Under the pieces are notes generated by a model, which saw nothing but the letters and a program-made list of their open reading frames with translations, did no database searches and was not told the DNA's origin. Made by a program: the position numbers and the translations under genes. Shown here piece after piece: positions 28,626 through 37,862 of a stretch of DNA of 64,000 nt. The stretch's first letter is position 1. Each line of letters begins with the position of its first letter. The stretch is from an uncultured Nitrospirota bacterium (GTDB taxonomy: Bacteria > Nitrospirota > Nitrospiria > Nitrospirales > UBA8639), in assembly GCA_937139405.1 (NCBI GenBank), contig CAKZPV010000003.1:62001-126000 (forward strand). Direction: 5' to 3'.

Positions 28626-29288
28626 TTAGACACTAGTATTGACGAGATGGGCTTGTTGGGATGTGTACCACTGCATAATATTCTGTTTGGCAATATCCTG
28701 GTTGGATTCAAAAACGAACTGAATGCCTATGATGAGTTCGTTTGTAGGATGCACCCATTCAATAGAGCCATGGAATTTAGAATGGTGATCTAAACCAGGT
28801 AGTCGGCAGCTCAAGTAGAGATGTGTGGAAGAAACTTTGGGCCAGGCCGAAGGATCGATACTGAACTGACAGCCAGTGGGAGAGAGGTTGCTCATTTGGA
28901 CAGGAAGAACTGCGAGGATAGCCATCTTTCTACTAAGAGGGCGGACTGCACCTTGGAGATTAACCGCTAGTCGAGGAAATGAGCGAGGAATTTGACGTAT
29001 GATAGTGGGAGGCGCTTCTAAGCGAATAGCGGGAGGAAATGTGAGGAATTCTTGAATCACGGTTTCAAATTCATAAATCTCACCGTCAATATAGGAGCGA
29101 CCCTTGCACCCTAATCCTTTAGCCAATACGTCAAGAGATAGATCATTTGGAATAGCACAGAGGAGAGAATGATCAGGCCCTAAGCCGAGGAGCGATGAAC
29201 GAATCAAGACATTGTCTGGACTGGATGCAATGGTTAACCAAAGAATGTTTGAGCCTATGTTGGGGTAGTGAGAGGTCGTACTCATCAT
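28626..29288 (-). CDS. PilZ-domain c-di-GMP receptor, YcgR-like
   Basis: A 220-residue protein with an N-terminal YcgR-type beta domain (about 10-100) and a C-terminal PilZ domain. The c-di-GMP motif parts are visible: RSFPRLAV (R-x3-R type, second Arg at the PRL) and NLSPTGCQF (N/D-x-S-x2-G). YcgR acts as a flagellar brake. FlgM is encoded about 230 bases away on the same strand, which supports a motility role. Confidence 0.8.
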   Translation of the reverse strand: MMSTTSHYPNIGSNILWLTIASSPDNVLIRSSLLGLGPDHSLLCAIPNDLSLDVLAKGLGCKGRSYIDGEIYEFETVIQEFLTFPPAIRLEAPPTIIRQIPRSFPRLAVNLQGAVRPLSRKMAILAVLPVQMSNLSPTGCQFSIDPSAWPKVSSTHLYLSCRLPGLDHHSKFHGSIEWVHPTNELIIGIQFVFESNQDIAKQNIMQWYTSQQAHLVNTSV

Positions 29289-29517
29289 TTTCTTTTCGGT
29301 TGAGATGCTTCATCCTACAAGGCAAAAAGAAGTCAAACAAGCTGATAGGAAGAAATTTACACGAAAATCTATGAATATACAGAAAGACGAACGAAGTTCT
29401 AGGATAGAGGAAATATCATTTGGATTTCTCGGTCTACGAAAAGTTTTACGCTTCGCAAAACATTAAAACGGAAAGAGTCATTATCATTGGGTAAAGTAGA
29501 TTGTGTGTGATTTTTTG

Positions 29518-29850
29518 TTAGGAGGAGTTTTCGGAGGAAGTGCCTGGGAGCTGGGTTGAAATGTCTTGGATAATTTTGTCGGCAAGGTCTTGAGAGGAAA
29601 CAGAATACGTCTGTTTTTCCAGAGCTGCTTTAATCTCAGTGATTCGGTCTTGCCGAACATCTGGAAGGTTGGCTATATCCTCTGTGTATTGTTGAATTTC
29701 TTTCCCGATTTCAGAAATAGAAACGGAGGCTGCTGGGTGGACCGGCCTTGAAGGTTTGATCGTAGATCTTTGGCTGACAGACACTTGAGGTGTCTGTTTT
29801 GATGAAGATGAAGACGTTGAGTGAGGGGGGGGTGAAGAAAGAGGTTCCAT
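29518..29850 (-). CDS. flgM: Anti-sigma-28 factor FlgM
   Basis: A 110-residue protein with a disordered Ser/Pro-rich first half, then the FlgM core: VRQDRITEIKAALEKQTYSV and SQDLADKIIQDIS, matching the family pattern of sigma-28 contact helices. FlgM holds FliA until the hook is complete and is then exported. No fliA or other flagellar structural genes are in the window. The PilZ gene lies downstream on the same strand. Confidence 0.85.
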   Translation of the reverse strand: MEPLSSPPPHSTSSSSSKQTPQVSVSQRSTIKPSRPVHPAASVSISEIGKEIQQYTEDIANLPDVRQDRITEIKAALEKQTYSVSSQDLADKIIQDISTQLPGTSSENSS

Positions 29851-29932
29851 TGACGTGGTTTTCTTATAAAATCTTAATCCAAATCATAGAAAATATTGGC
29901 ATAAGAATCAAATACGACAAACGAGAAAATCT

Positions 29933-30832
29933 ATGGAATACGTGGTTTCAGCTCGAATAGCACAACTTCAGGTTATTGATCCCGGAGAAATTCGACGAAT
30001 CCAACTTGAGTTGCCCCAAGATATGGAGATTGATGGTCGGCGTTATGTTCTTAGCGATACCATGCGACCGGGCACGGCTTTTTTAGCAAAGCCCTGGGGT
30101 AGTCGGACGGATAAGTCACGACGGCGTATGTATACGAGATCGAATGCGTCCAGCCATGAACCTGGCTTGCTTGAGACTTTTATTAATCATACACATCGTC
30201 CTCAAGCAGACACATCGATTTGGTGGCAATCAGAAGAGCCGGATTACTGGCATAAAATAGGGAAAACTCTTGATATTCGTGTCACCCTTGATGAAATGCA
30301 CGGCGTCGCTTCTGTCTATGAAAATACGACGGTGTGTAAAGAGTCGAATCTTCGATTAGAGCCTGATGGAGATTGGGAAAAACGTCAGTTGGTCTGCATT
30401 GCGTTTGGGACGGGTATTACACCCTTTCTTTCATATATGCGACATATTGTGCATCGACAGGTCAAGAAGAAAAATGAAGAACATCGTGGATCTATCACCT
30501 TGATTGCCAGCGTCCGACATGCAGGACAATTGATGCTTCATCAAGAATTAATGGAGATGGCACAACAGTTTCCACAATATTTTCGCTATATTCCTGTGTT
30601 AACACGATCCTGGCCTAGTAGTTGGCCGTTTCTAAAAGGGCGCATTATTCGTACGAATGTTCTGGCATCTGGAGAGGAGCACATTGATCTTAGGCCTCTA
30701 CTTGAAATTGGCTTGGATCTCTCGTTGTCGGATTTGCGAGTCTGTGGGAGTGTGGCTGCTTGTCGTCAATTGCAACAAGGTTTGAAAGAACAGAATATCT
30801 CTCCTCTGAGTCAACGAATGGAATCGTGGTAG
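29933..30832 (+). CDS. FNR-type flavin oxidoreductase
   Basis: A ferredoxin-NADP+ reductase-like protein of 299 residues. The FAD-binding Arg-x-Tyr-x-x-Ser type motif is in RRRMYTRSNA (about 64-73), and the NAD(P) domain begins with CIAFGTGITPFLSYMRHI. Later PVLTRSWPSSWPFLKGRI and VCGSVAACRQLQQGL match the nucleotide and C-terminal regions. There is no iron-sulfur domain. The electron partner cannot be told from neighbours. Confidence 0.75.
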   Translation: MEYVVSARIAQLQVIDPGEIRRIQLELPQDMEIDGRRYVLSDTMRPGTAFLAKPWGSRTDKSRRRMYTRSNASSHEPGLLETFINHTHRPQADTSIWWQSEEPDYWHKIGKTLDIRVTLDEMHGVASVYENTTVCKESNLRLEPDGDWEKRQLVCIAFGTGITPFLSYMRHIVHRQVKKKNEEHRGSITLIASVRHAGQLMLHQELMEMAQQFPQYFRYIPVLTRSWPSSWPFLKGRIIRTNVLASGEEHIDLRPLLEIGLDLSLSDLRVCGSVAACRQLQQGLKEQNISPLSQRMESW

Positions 30833-30877
30833 GACAATTCTCGAGGAAGGCGAGGAAAGGCTCTTTAGTGGCTGAGA

Positions 30878-31162
30878 CTATCCGGTTATTGGGCGTTTGA
30901 TTGACTCTGGAATGGTGACGTTTGGTCGTTTGAGGAGACGAATCACTGGGCGTCCTATGAAGGAATGATGGCCACAAATCAAGCAATGGATACTGAGCGT
31001 AACCAGCAGTTCTTGCTCTAATTGTTCTAAAGTCACGGTCCGAGATCCACAGCGGGAACAGCGAGGATGTTTGTCGACTTTCGCTGATGGTGCTGTGGTT
31101 TTCTTTGCGATTTTTTTTCGTGGTCGTCCTCGTTTCACGGGTGTTGGGGGGATTTTTTTCAT
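30878..31162 (-). CDS. Small protein with AT-hook-like tail and zinc ribbon
   Basis: A 94-residue basic protein. Residues 9-20 carry KRGRPRKK, an AT-hook type minor-groove motif. Then two Cys pairs, CSRCG and CLICG, about 25 residues apart form a zinc-ribbon candidate. AAGGA is spaced seven bases before the ATG. DNA or RNA binding is likely; its target is unknown. It converges with the FNR-type gene. Confidence 0.6.
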   Translation of the reverse strand: MKKIPPTPVKRGRPRKKIAKKTTAPSAKVDKHPRCSRCGSRTVTLEQLEQELLVTLSIHCLICGHHSFIGRPVIRLLKRPNVTIPESIKRPITG

Positions 31163-31357
31163 AAACCAGTCCTTAGTCTAAATTCCTTAAATGGTTTACC
31201 CGTTACACTAACAAGTCTTGTGCCAAAGATAAGATGCATAAATTTACACCAATCTCTTCTAAAAGAGAGAAAAACTCACATCACTGCCATTGAAGGTAGG
31301 TAACTTTTTCCGTTTGTACTCGGTCGAAATGATGAGGGAGTTGCCAGGTGGTATTGA

Positions 31358-31804
31358 CTAAGGGCGGGGAGTCGACCGAGATAAAATGGCGTTTGCTCTA
31401 GCTAAAAGGTTTGTGGCTTCGGTAGGGCGGTTAGCTTGTTGCAGAACACGAGCGTATCGCTGGAGGATAGCCGCAACATCAGGATGGTTTGGGCCATTGA
31501 TCTGCTCTTTGATGTGGAGAATTCGCTGAAATTGGTGGGCGGCTTTATCATATTCTTTGCGATCATGATAATAATTGGCCAAACTATATAAGCCACTCAC
31601 AAGCAGTGGATTTCCCTGCTCTAAATTCTCGGCCGTGTTGATTGTAGCCAATAATTCTTGTTCAACCTGAGGGGGTTGAGGTTTAGCATGGCGGCCTTGA
31701 GGATATTTTTCGAGTTGTTGGTTACAGCCTGAGAAAATAGTAAAAAGCAGGAGCGGACTTCCAAGGATGAGCAACTTCCGCTTTGTCTCGAAGGTTTGTG
31801 GCAT
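31358..31804 (-). CDS. TPR lipoprotein
   Basis: Starting from the Met at 31804, the protein has a lipoprotein signal with lipobox FSGC, then two TPR-like repeats (LLVSGLYSLANYYHDRKEYDKA and HPDVAAILQRYARVLQQANRP). The repeat style (length-42 units with HPDVA) resembles kinesin-light-chain-type TPRs. A longer frame 48 bases upstream exists but would hide the signal. About 148 residues. Function unknown, likely periplasmic scaffolding. Confidence 0.65.
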   Translation of the reverse strand: MPQTFETKRKLLILGSPLLLFTIFSGCNQQLEKYPQGRHAKPQPPQVEQELLATINTAENLEQGNPLLVSGLYSLANYYHDRKEYDKAAHQFQRILHIKEQINGPNHPDVAAILQRYARVLQQANRPTEATNLLARANAILSRSTPRP

Positions 31805-31949
31805 GTTTGATGAAGTGAGAGATGATAAAAGATCGAAGATTTCAGGCTTCAATAAATACTACGAATTTCAAGACGATTCTGGCAAGTGAGAATAGATGAG
31901 GTAATTCATCTCTCTTTTGTGCTTGGTTCAACTCAATAAGGAATAGTCA

Positions 31950-33035
31950 ATGCCCATTATTTGGTGCTCGATTTCTGCTCATGGCTTTGGTCACGCAGCG
32001 CAAGTGATCCCTATTCTTAATGCACTCGGGGCGGTCGTGGAGAATATTCAAGTGATTCTTCGGACCTGTGTGCCATTTTCTATATTTAAAGAATATCTGG
32101 AAGTAAAGTGGGAATTGCAGGCCGTTCCCCAAGACATTGGGTGTATCCAACGAGGTCCACTAGATATTGATATCAATGAAACATGGTTAGCTCATCAAAC
32201 GTTTCATGAAAATTGGCATCAACGAGTGAACCAAGAAGTGCAGGCCATGAATGAGGTTCAGCCAAGCTTGGTGCTTTCCAATATTTCGTATTTGGCGATA
32301 GCCAGTGCATTCCAAGCTAGTTGTCCAGTGGTCGCCCTTGCCTCGCTCTCCTGGGATCAAGTGTTAGAACCGTTTATTGAATTATCAAGAACGGATCAGC
32401 AGGCAATTTATGAGCATATTCGACAGAATTATGCCAAAGCGAATCATCTCATTCGATTGCATCCTGCGATCACGATGCCGGCTTTCTCTTCCGTTTCTGA
32501 TACAGGTCCTTCTTTCCCTCTTACCCGGTACCAGGCACAAGACCTACGGGAATGTTTGGAAACAAGAGGAGAAAAGCTTGTACTGATTGCATTTGGCGGT
32601 GTGCCTTTGAACAGACTTCCATTGGAACAGATGGAGGCTTGTGAGGGATTTCATTTTCTTGTCCCTGGCCTAGCGTTCGATTCAACGTTCAAGCGTCTTC
32701 ATCGGATAGAGGACGTCAGGTTACCATTTGGAGAAATTATGAAGCAGGTGGATGTGGTCATGACCAAACCAGGGTATGCCACCATAACCACGGCAGTTCA
32801 TGACGCTATTCCCTTGATATATGTGAGACGTTACAATTTTGTCGATGAACAATTGTTGGTAGATTATGTGCATCAATATGGACGTGCTCTGGAAATGACA
32901 CGTGAAGATTTTGAGACAGGTTCCTGGAACGAAACCCTTCAAGCGATTTTGACTCTGCCTTGTCCACCTCAGAAACCACCTAAGCCAGAACATCATGCTG
33001 CGATCAACTTATTGAGAGAGTATCTCCAAGCCTGA
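31950..33035 (+). CDS. GT-B fold glycosyltransferase-like protein
   Basis: A 361-residue protein resembling the MurG/UGT-type superfamily and the N-terminal part of L-arabinokinase-like proteins. It opens with WCSISAHGFGHAAQVIPILNAL, a GT-B glycine/His loop, and later has VDVVMTKPGYATITTAVHDAIP, matching the donor-sugar binding helix. Donor and acceptor cannot be told. No carbohydrate gene is adjacent, although a GH-like lipoprotein lies at 48.5 kb. Confidence 0.65.
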   Translation: MPIIWCSISAHGFGHAAQVIPILNALGAVVENIQVILRTCVPFSIFKEYLEVKWELQAVPQDIGCIQRGPLDIDINETWLAHQTFHENWHQRVNQEVQAMNEVQPSLVLSNISYLAIASAFQASCPVVALASLSWDQVLEPFIELSRTDQQAIYEHIRQNYAKANHLIRLHPAITMPAFSSVSDTGPSFPLTRYQAQDLRECLETRGEKLVLIAFGGVPLNRLPLEQMEACEGFHFLVPGLAFDSTFKRLHRIEDVRLPFGEIMKQVDVVMTKPGYATITTAVHDAIPLIYVRRYNFVDEQLLVDYVHQYGRALEMTREDFETGSWNETLQAILTLPCPPQKPPKPEHHAAINLLREYLQA

Positions 33036-33060
33036 ACGTAAACGATGGTTCTTTTGTGGG

Positions 33061-33573
33061 TTATGCATTCTCTGGGATGGAAGATGGATACGGAGTGACT
33101 GAAATAGCTTCGATGGCATTTATGATAGTGGCACCGTTGCGATCTTGTTCCTTCCAAAATATACCAATGACCTCTACTGAATGATTCAAGCTAATCGGAG
33201 GTGCACCGCGAGTACGATCATGCTTCCCATAGACAACAATTGAGTCATTCCCTTGAGAAAGGCGGAATACAAAATTCAAAAAGAGTTCGGTTTCATCTAA
33301 ATGGAGTTCAGGTTGAGTAATCAACCCTTGGATGGAAATGAGATGCTGATGATAGGTTTGGGCATTGGCTAAGAGATCTTCAATGGAGACCTGTTGTGGG
33401 GGTGTGCGAAAATCGATTAGTCGTAGATGAGGATCTTGGAAAAGGTGAGATTCAATCGGTTGTACTAGTAGAGGAGGAAATGACGGAAAAGGATGGTCTA
33501 AGGAAAGACTTTCAGGTAATGGGGACAATAGGCTCCCAAGAGAAATGAGAAAATAAAATTGAACAAGAATCAT
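33061..33573 (-). CDS. Exported OB-fold-like protein of unknown function
   Basis: A short hydrophobic N-terminus suggests export. Residues 65-165 have the strand pattern of a small OB fold (LISIQGLITQPEL, LFLNFVFRLSQG, DSIVVYGKHDR, VEVIGIFWK). No ligand residues stand out. AGAGG precedes the ATG. It converges with the glycosyltransferase gene. I do not recognise a named family. Confidence 0.5.
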   Translation of the reverse strand: MILVQFYFLISLGSLLSPLPESLSLDHPFPSFPPLLVQPIESHLFQDPHLRLIDFRTPPQQVSIEDLLANAQTYHQHLISIQGLITQPELHLDETELFLNFVFRLSQGNDSIVVYGKHDRTRGAPPISLNHSVEVIGIFWKEQDRNGATIINAIEAISVTPYPSSIPENA

Positions 33574-33687
33574 CGTAAATTTTGCCTCTTTGGTTTAGAG
33601 TAGAAAGTCATCAATGGAAACATTTAGGTTCTCTGTAAGTATAGTCTTACGGTCGTCTGTTAATTCATTTCGTAAGGAAACTGTGTC

Positions 33688-34353
33688 ATGCCCTCTCTGA
33701 ATTATTATGCGGTTCTGGAAGTCTCCCTTCAAGCGACGCAAGAGGAGATCAAAAAATCGTACCGAAAACTAGCACTCCATTTTCATCCTGATCGGAATCA
33801 AGGGAATCGTCAAGCGGAACAGAAAATACGAGAGGTCAACGCGGCCTATGAAATTCTTGGAGATCCTGATGCCCGAAAAACCTATGATCGATTGCGGTTG
33901 GGGCATGTGGGGCCAACGGTATCTCGTCAAGAGGAAGAAACAGAAGAGGCTCCTTCTCCCGGCGTGGTTCTCCATCGCATGGAAGGCACGCTCTGCGAAG
34001 AAGCTCGCAAGCAACTATTTAAGACGATGATGAAAAACACGAATCGAATTAAAGAGGAGTTGAGCAAAATTCGTGAGCGTGTGATTAAAGTGCAAGGGTA
34101 TGATACGTTTTTAGAAAAAATTGTTACACAATGCGGCGAAGAGGGTATAAGAGACTTGGTGACTGAAGAATTAGAGCAACTTCGAGAGCGTCTTGTGGAT
34201 ATTGCGGTAGAAATGGTGTGCTCTGAAGTTCCCGGCACGTTTCAAGGGGGGCAGGCAATTGATGAGCTGAGACGAACATTACACAGAGCCTATCATCAGG
34301 GCTGGATACAAGGCTATGGGCAAGCTTGTGAGTTGCTTTATGAACGTCGCTAA
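33688..34353 (+). CDS. J-domain protein
   Basis: Residues 4-70 are a standard DnaJ domain with the HPD tripeptide intact (LALHFHPDRN), followed by AEQKIREVNAAYEILGDPDARKTYDRL. The remaining 150 residues are mostly helical and have neither the Gly/Phe region nor the zinc-finger domain of DnaJ proper. It should recruit DnaK/Hsp70 to an unknown client. AGGAAA precedes the ATG. Confidence 0.82.
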   Translation: MPSLNYYAVLEVSLQATQEEIKKSYRKLALHFHPDRNQGNRQAEQKIREVNAAYEILGDPDARKTYDRLRLGHVGPTVSRQEEETEEAPSPGVVLHRMEGTLCEEARKQLFKTMMKNTNRIKEELSKIRERVIKVQGYDTFLEKIVTQCGEEGIRDLVTEELEQLRERLVDIAVEMVCSEVPGTFQGGQAIDELRRTLHRAYHQGWIQGYGQACELLYERR

Positions 34354-34422
34354 GCGTTGGCTCGTCTGATGATAGGGTTATGATGTGTAAATCGAGATCT
34401 TGATGAGGATGAGATTTATTAA

Positions 34423-34449
34423 GGAGACACCCATCATGAGGGTGTCTCC
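34423..34449. terminator. Hairpin between convergent genes
   Basis: A perfect 10-bp stem GGAGACACCC / GGGTGTCTCC with a 7-base loop lies between the rightward J-domain gene and the leftward 83-residue gene. Neither side has a strong T-run, so it may be a weak or bidirectional terminator. Confidence 0.5.
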
Positions 34450-34456
34450 AATGAGA

Positions 34457-34708
34457 TTATCGATCAAAAGGCGATTGTTCAAAGGTATTGTTTTCAGACG
34501 TTTGTGATTTGGAAACCGAAAGAACTTGTGCTTCTTTAGACAACGTAACCTGATCTTGGATGGGAGCGATGTTACGTGTTTCTTGCCGTCCTTGTGCTTT
34601 GTCGGTGGCATCATCGCTCGGTCTCACGTCTATGCTTAGCTTTCGGTTTTGAATGTCAGCAGATTGGACTTGAGAGACTGCCTGGATTTCTACTCCTGCT
34701 AGCGTCAT
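34457..34708 (-). CDS. Small unknown protein
   Basis: An 83-residue hydrophilic protein with AGAGGAG well spaced before the ATG and a hairpin just past the stop. The block IQDQVTLSKEAQVLS resembles the D-x-V-x-L-S-x-E-A motif found in small proteins encoded near flagellar genes and in FlgM-like proteins, but the rest of the sequence does not match FlgM. Function unknown. Confidence 0.55.
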   Translation of the reverse strand: MTLAGVEIQAVSQVQSADIQNRKLSIDVRPSDDATDKAQGRQETRNIAPIQDQVTLSKEAQVLSVSKSQTSENNTFEQSPFDR

Positions 34709-34978
34709 AGTGTCTGCTCCTCTTTTAGGAAATACTTGTACGACATTCTTGTTATAAGTGATGTATCGGCGAACAAATAAAATGCTTGCTGGTGAATCCT
34801 GATAATGAACACAAAATATACAAATTGGACCCTATTGACCAATAAGCCCCACGAATCAGAGATATTCGCAGAAGTCCTATGGTTTCTCTCATACGCTCCA
34901 TGAGACATTTCTGGTTGTTCCTAGGCATTCTTCTCTTTTGTCTGTCTTCATTCGTTTTCGAACAGTAGGAAATTACAC

Positions 34979-35923
34979 ATGATTACCGAATTTGTTGTCG
35001 CTACGGGTGAAAAGAGCAAACGGTTGGATGCTTTTTTAGTAAGCCATGAGCGAAAGGTGTCGCGGTCTCGACTGCAACGATTAATTATAGCAGGTCGAAT
35101 TCGAGTGAATGCACAGGTCACGAAGCCTGGTCAGAAGATTAAGCCGGGTGACCGAATTACGATGGATTCGCCTGAGCCTGGCCCTTTGATGGTAGCCAAT
35201 GAAATTATTCCACTTAATCTTCTCTATGAAGACGAGACGTTGGTTGTCGTAAATAAACCCGCTGGAGTCGTGGTTCATCCCACCTCAGGCAATTGGGAGG
35301 GAACTCTCTTGAATGGTTTGTTGGCTCATTTTCAATTGAACGACAAAAATCATGGTCTCAGCCTTTCAAATGTTCATCCTGGGTTGGTGCATCGGCTCGA
35401 CAAAGATACATCTGGGGTCATGGTCGTGGCGAAAACAGATCAGGCTCATCGAGCCCTGTGTTGGCAATTTGAGAAACAAACCATTGTCAGAATCTATGAG
35501 GCCTTAGTCTATGGGCAACCACCAGCTGATCAGGGATCAATCAATCTGGCAATCGGACGTGATGCGACGGATAGTAAGAAAGTATCCACTTATACCATGA
35601 AACCTCAAATGGCGGTTACAGAATTTAGAGTCGTTCAACAATTTGGAGATAGGGTTTTTCGTGTGGAATTGACACCGCGTACTGGACGACAGCATCAGCT
35701 TCGAGTCCATATGGCCTCTCTTGGGTGCCCTATCTTAGGAGATCCCCTGTACGGTGGACAAAAGGGCTGTAGCGTGAGAGGACTTGAAACTTCACGAATG
35801 TTATTGCATGCGCAAACATTAGGGTTTCTTCATCCAGTTTCCGAACAATGGGTAGAATATTCTATAGAGGTGCCACCTGAAATGAATGTGGTGTTGGCCA
35901 AGTTGGAGCTGTTGTCTCAGTAA
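34979..35923 (+). CDS. rluD: RluD-family 23S rRNA pseudouridine synthase
   Basis: An N-terminal S4 RNA-binding domain (SRSRLQRLIIAGRIRVN) is followed by the RsuA/RluD catalytic domain with the signature HRLDKDTSGVMVVAKT, in which Asp141 is the catalytic residue. Then RTGRQHQLRVHMASLGCPILGDPLYGG. At 314 residues it fits RluD, which modifies helix 69 of 23S rRNA; RluC would be an alternative. Confidence 0.9.
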   Translation: MITEFVVATGEKSKRLDAFLVSHERKVSRSRLQRLIIAGRIRVNAQVTKPGQKIKPGDRITMDSPEPGPLMVANEIIPLNLLYEDETLVVVNKPAGVVVHPTSGNWEGTLLNGLLAHFQLNDKNHGLSLSNVHPGLVHRLDKDTSGVMVVAKTDQAHRALCWQFEKQTIVRIYEALVYGQPPADQGSINLAIGRDATDSKKVSTYTMKPQMAVTEFRVVQQFGDRVFRVELTPRTGRQHQLRVHMASLGCPILGDPLYGGQKGCSVRGLETSRMLLHAQTLGFLHPVSEQWVEYSIEVPPEMNVVLAKLELLSQ

Positions 35924-36068
35924 ATCTGTATTCTATGGAACGGTTCGAAGAACGTTGAACAGAAATTTCTATGCGGATGTTATTTCATGATAGCTCTGAC
36001 GAGTTACTGAGAGGTAGTATTTTGTTGTCTGCTGGTGAAAACAGCTGCATGGGTTTCAAGGAAAAGGT

Positions 36069-36969
36069 ATGAAGTCTATAGTCTCACCTCTCATGAAATG
36101 GAAGACAGGCATAATTGGTTTCTGTTGCCTAATGTCAATGGAAGCCAATGCCACTGCCCAATTGAGTGATCTTCGACAGACTCGAAAGCCTCTCCCTGGT
36201 GTATCTGATAGTTCGCATGTAAGAATTTACGTTGAATTAGGCCCTGTGTAGCATCTTATGCATTCAAATTTTATAGGTGAAACACTTCGCTCCCAACTCG
36301 AAACGCTAGGGTATCGGGTGTCTCTGGCTTCCACAACTTCTCCTGATGGGTTAGGGCTAAATGTGGCTTGCGAGTCTATTGAAGAAAAAAATGGCTCACG
36401 TGACTGGAACAATGCTACTCAGTCTTCAATAAACGGTTCGACGCCGAGACCGCCTTGTCAGCTGTCCTATCTCTATCAGCAAGAAGAGATTCCTTGCAGA
36501 AATGTGGATCGATTGATTTATTCTGAAAGTGTTTCCACGATGAAGAAGATTGCAACAATTTCTCCGGCTCTTAAGCCACAAGAATGCATGGAACAATTCT
36601 TTCGCTTCTATGATGTTCTGGTGTTATTGGCTGCGGAATGCGGACATGCTGATTGGTTGCTTCAAGTCCTTCATCAGCAGGATACATCTGTGTCCCGACA
36701 GCGGTTGATTCTTACATTATTAGGGAAAACGCGGGTCGCTCGTGGATATCCTGTCCTGTAGAACGATTGAAAGATGCGACTGTGGTTAGAGAAGCAGCCG
36801 AAGCACAAGGGTTTTTGGTCTTCGAGCGCAAAAGTATTTAATTCCAATCGCACAAGATTGTTCCGATCCTCAACTCCAAGCAGCAGCGGCGAAAGGATTA
36901 GGAAAATCGCAGCAGCTACTGGGAACAGACACCTCTTTATATGCAGATGGTGGTCGATTCGACAATTGA
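36069..36969 (+). pseudogene. Decayed gene for an exported HEAT-repeat protein
   Basis: Coding sense runs through three frames. A signal-peptide-bearing start (from 36069) reaches an in-frame TAG at 36249-36251, and the same frame carries on to 36761. At about 36757-36763 the sense moves to another frame with a HEAT-like helix (ERLKDATVVREAAEAQ). That stops at 36841, and a third frame continues with AQDCSDPQLQAAAAKGLGK up to 36969. The 901-base span equals about 300 codons, like the intact exported HEAT-type gene at 23.1 kb with the same layout. So one nonsense and two frameshift changes are inferred; sequencing error is an alternative. Confidence 0.6.
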
Positions 36970-37225
36970 TATTCACGTGCGGACTCACTTGTCTGGGCAT
37001 TGGGGAAGGCACCTGATATGGGTGCCTATTCAACTTTGCTTCAATGACAACAGCATATTGGGGATGATTATTCTCGTGATTCCTCTCTCTAAGAATTTCG
37101 AAAAGCACCGGATTGGAGCATTCGTGAAGTGAACAGGGCAGGCATGGAAATGATTTTTGAATACACTTCGTGACTTTGTACATCCCTAATATATTATAAG
37201 CGCTGATAAGGTTACGTTGTAATCT

Positions 37226-37690
37226 ATGCTAGATGTTGTTCTCTACGAACCAGAAATTCCGCCGAACACAGGGAATATCATTCGTCTCTGTGCTAATACG
37301 GGATTCGGATTACATTTGATTCACCCATTGGGCTTTGAATTAGACGATAAGCGCGCACGTCGAGCGGGGTTGGATTATCATGAGCTAGCTCGGATGAAAG
37401 ATTACCCGTCGCTGCAACACTATCTGGATGCTCACAAGCCCGCACGTGTGTTTGCCATCACGACGAAAGGTTCAACAAATTATCATGAGGTGGCTTTTCA
37501 TCCAGGCGATGCGCTGCTCTTTGGGCCGGAAACTCGAGGCTTGCCAGTTCATATCTTAGAATCACTTCCCTCAACTCATCGTTTACGTATTCCGATGCAG
37601 CCAAACTCTCGAAGCCTCAATTTAAATAATGCCGTCGCGGTAGTGGTATATGAAGCCTGGCGGCAGCACAAATTTTCCGGTGCTCAATAA
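37226..37690 (+). CDS. trmL: tRNA (cytidine(34)-2'-O)-methyltransferase
   Basis: A minimal SPOUT methyltransferase of 154 residues that modifies the wobble base of tRNA-Leu isoacceptors. The trefoil-knot motifs are clear: [31 protein letters not shown] and [20 protein letters not shown]. It lies alone between the decayed HEAT-type gene and a DUF4197 gene. Confidence 0.95.
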   Translation: MLDVVLYEPEIPPNTGNIIRLCANTGFGLHLIHPLGFELDDKRARRAGLDYHELARMKDYPSLQHYLDAHKPARVFAITTKGSTNYHEVAFHPGDALLFGPETRGLPVHILESLPSTHRLRIPMQPNSRSLNLNNAVAVVVYEAWRQHKFSGAQ

Positions 37691-37862
37691 AAAAGGCTAA
37701 AAGGTTTGAGAAAGGCTTAAATCGTGCCTGGCCACTTTTGTATGCTTTATCGCTGTTGCAACGATTGGATTCATTTGCATCACTATCGTTAAATCCATAC
37801 ACTATGCAGCAGGCCCCCTCCCGTTTTCATCATTTACCCCAATCGATCCATGGAGGTCTGAC

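Noticed and set aside
28439-28711. A 90-codon leftward frame near the PilZ gene
   Set aside because: It overlaps the PilZ gene in another frame and shows no coding features.
36674-37183. A 169-codon leftward frame over the decayed HEAT-type gene
   Set aside because: It has no recognisable family or clear ribosome binding site, and the opposite strand shows HEAT-like coding sense in three frames; taken as a shadow.
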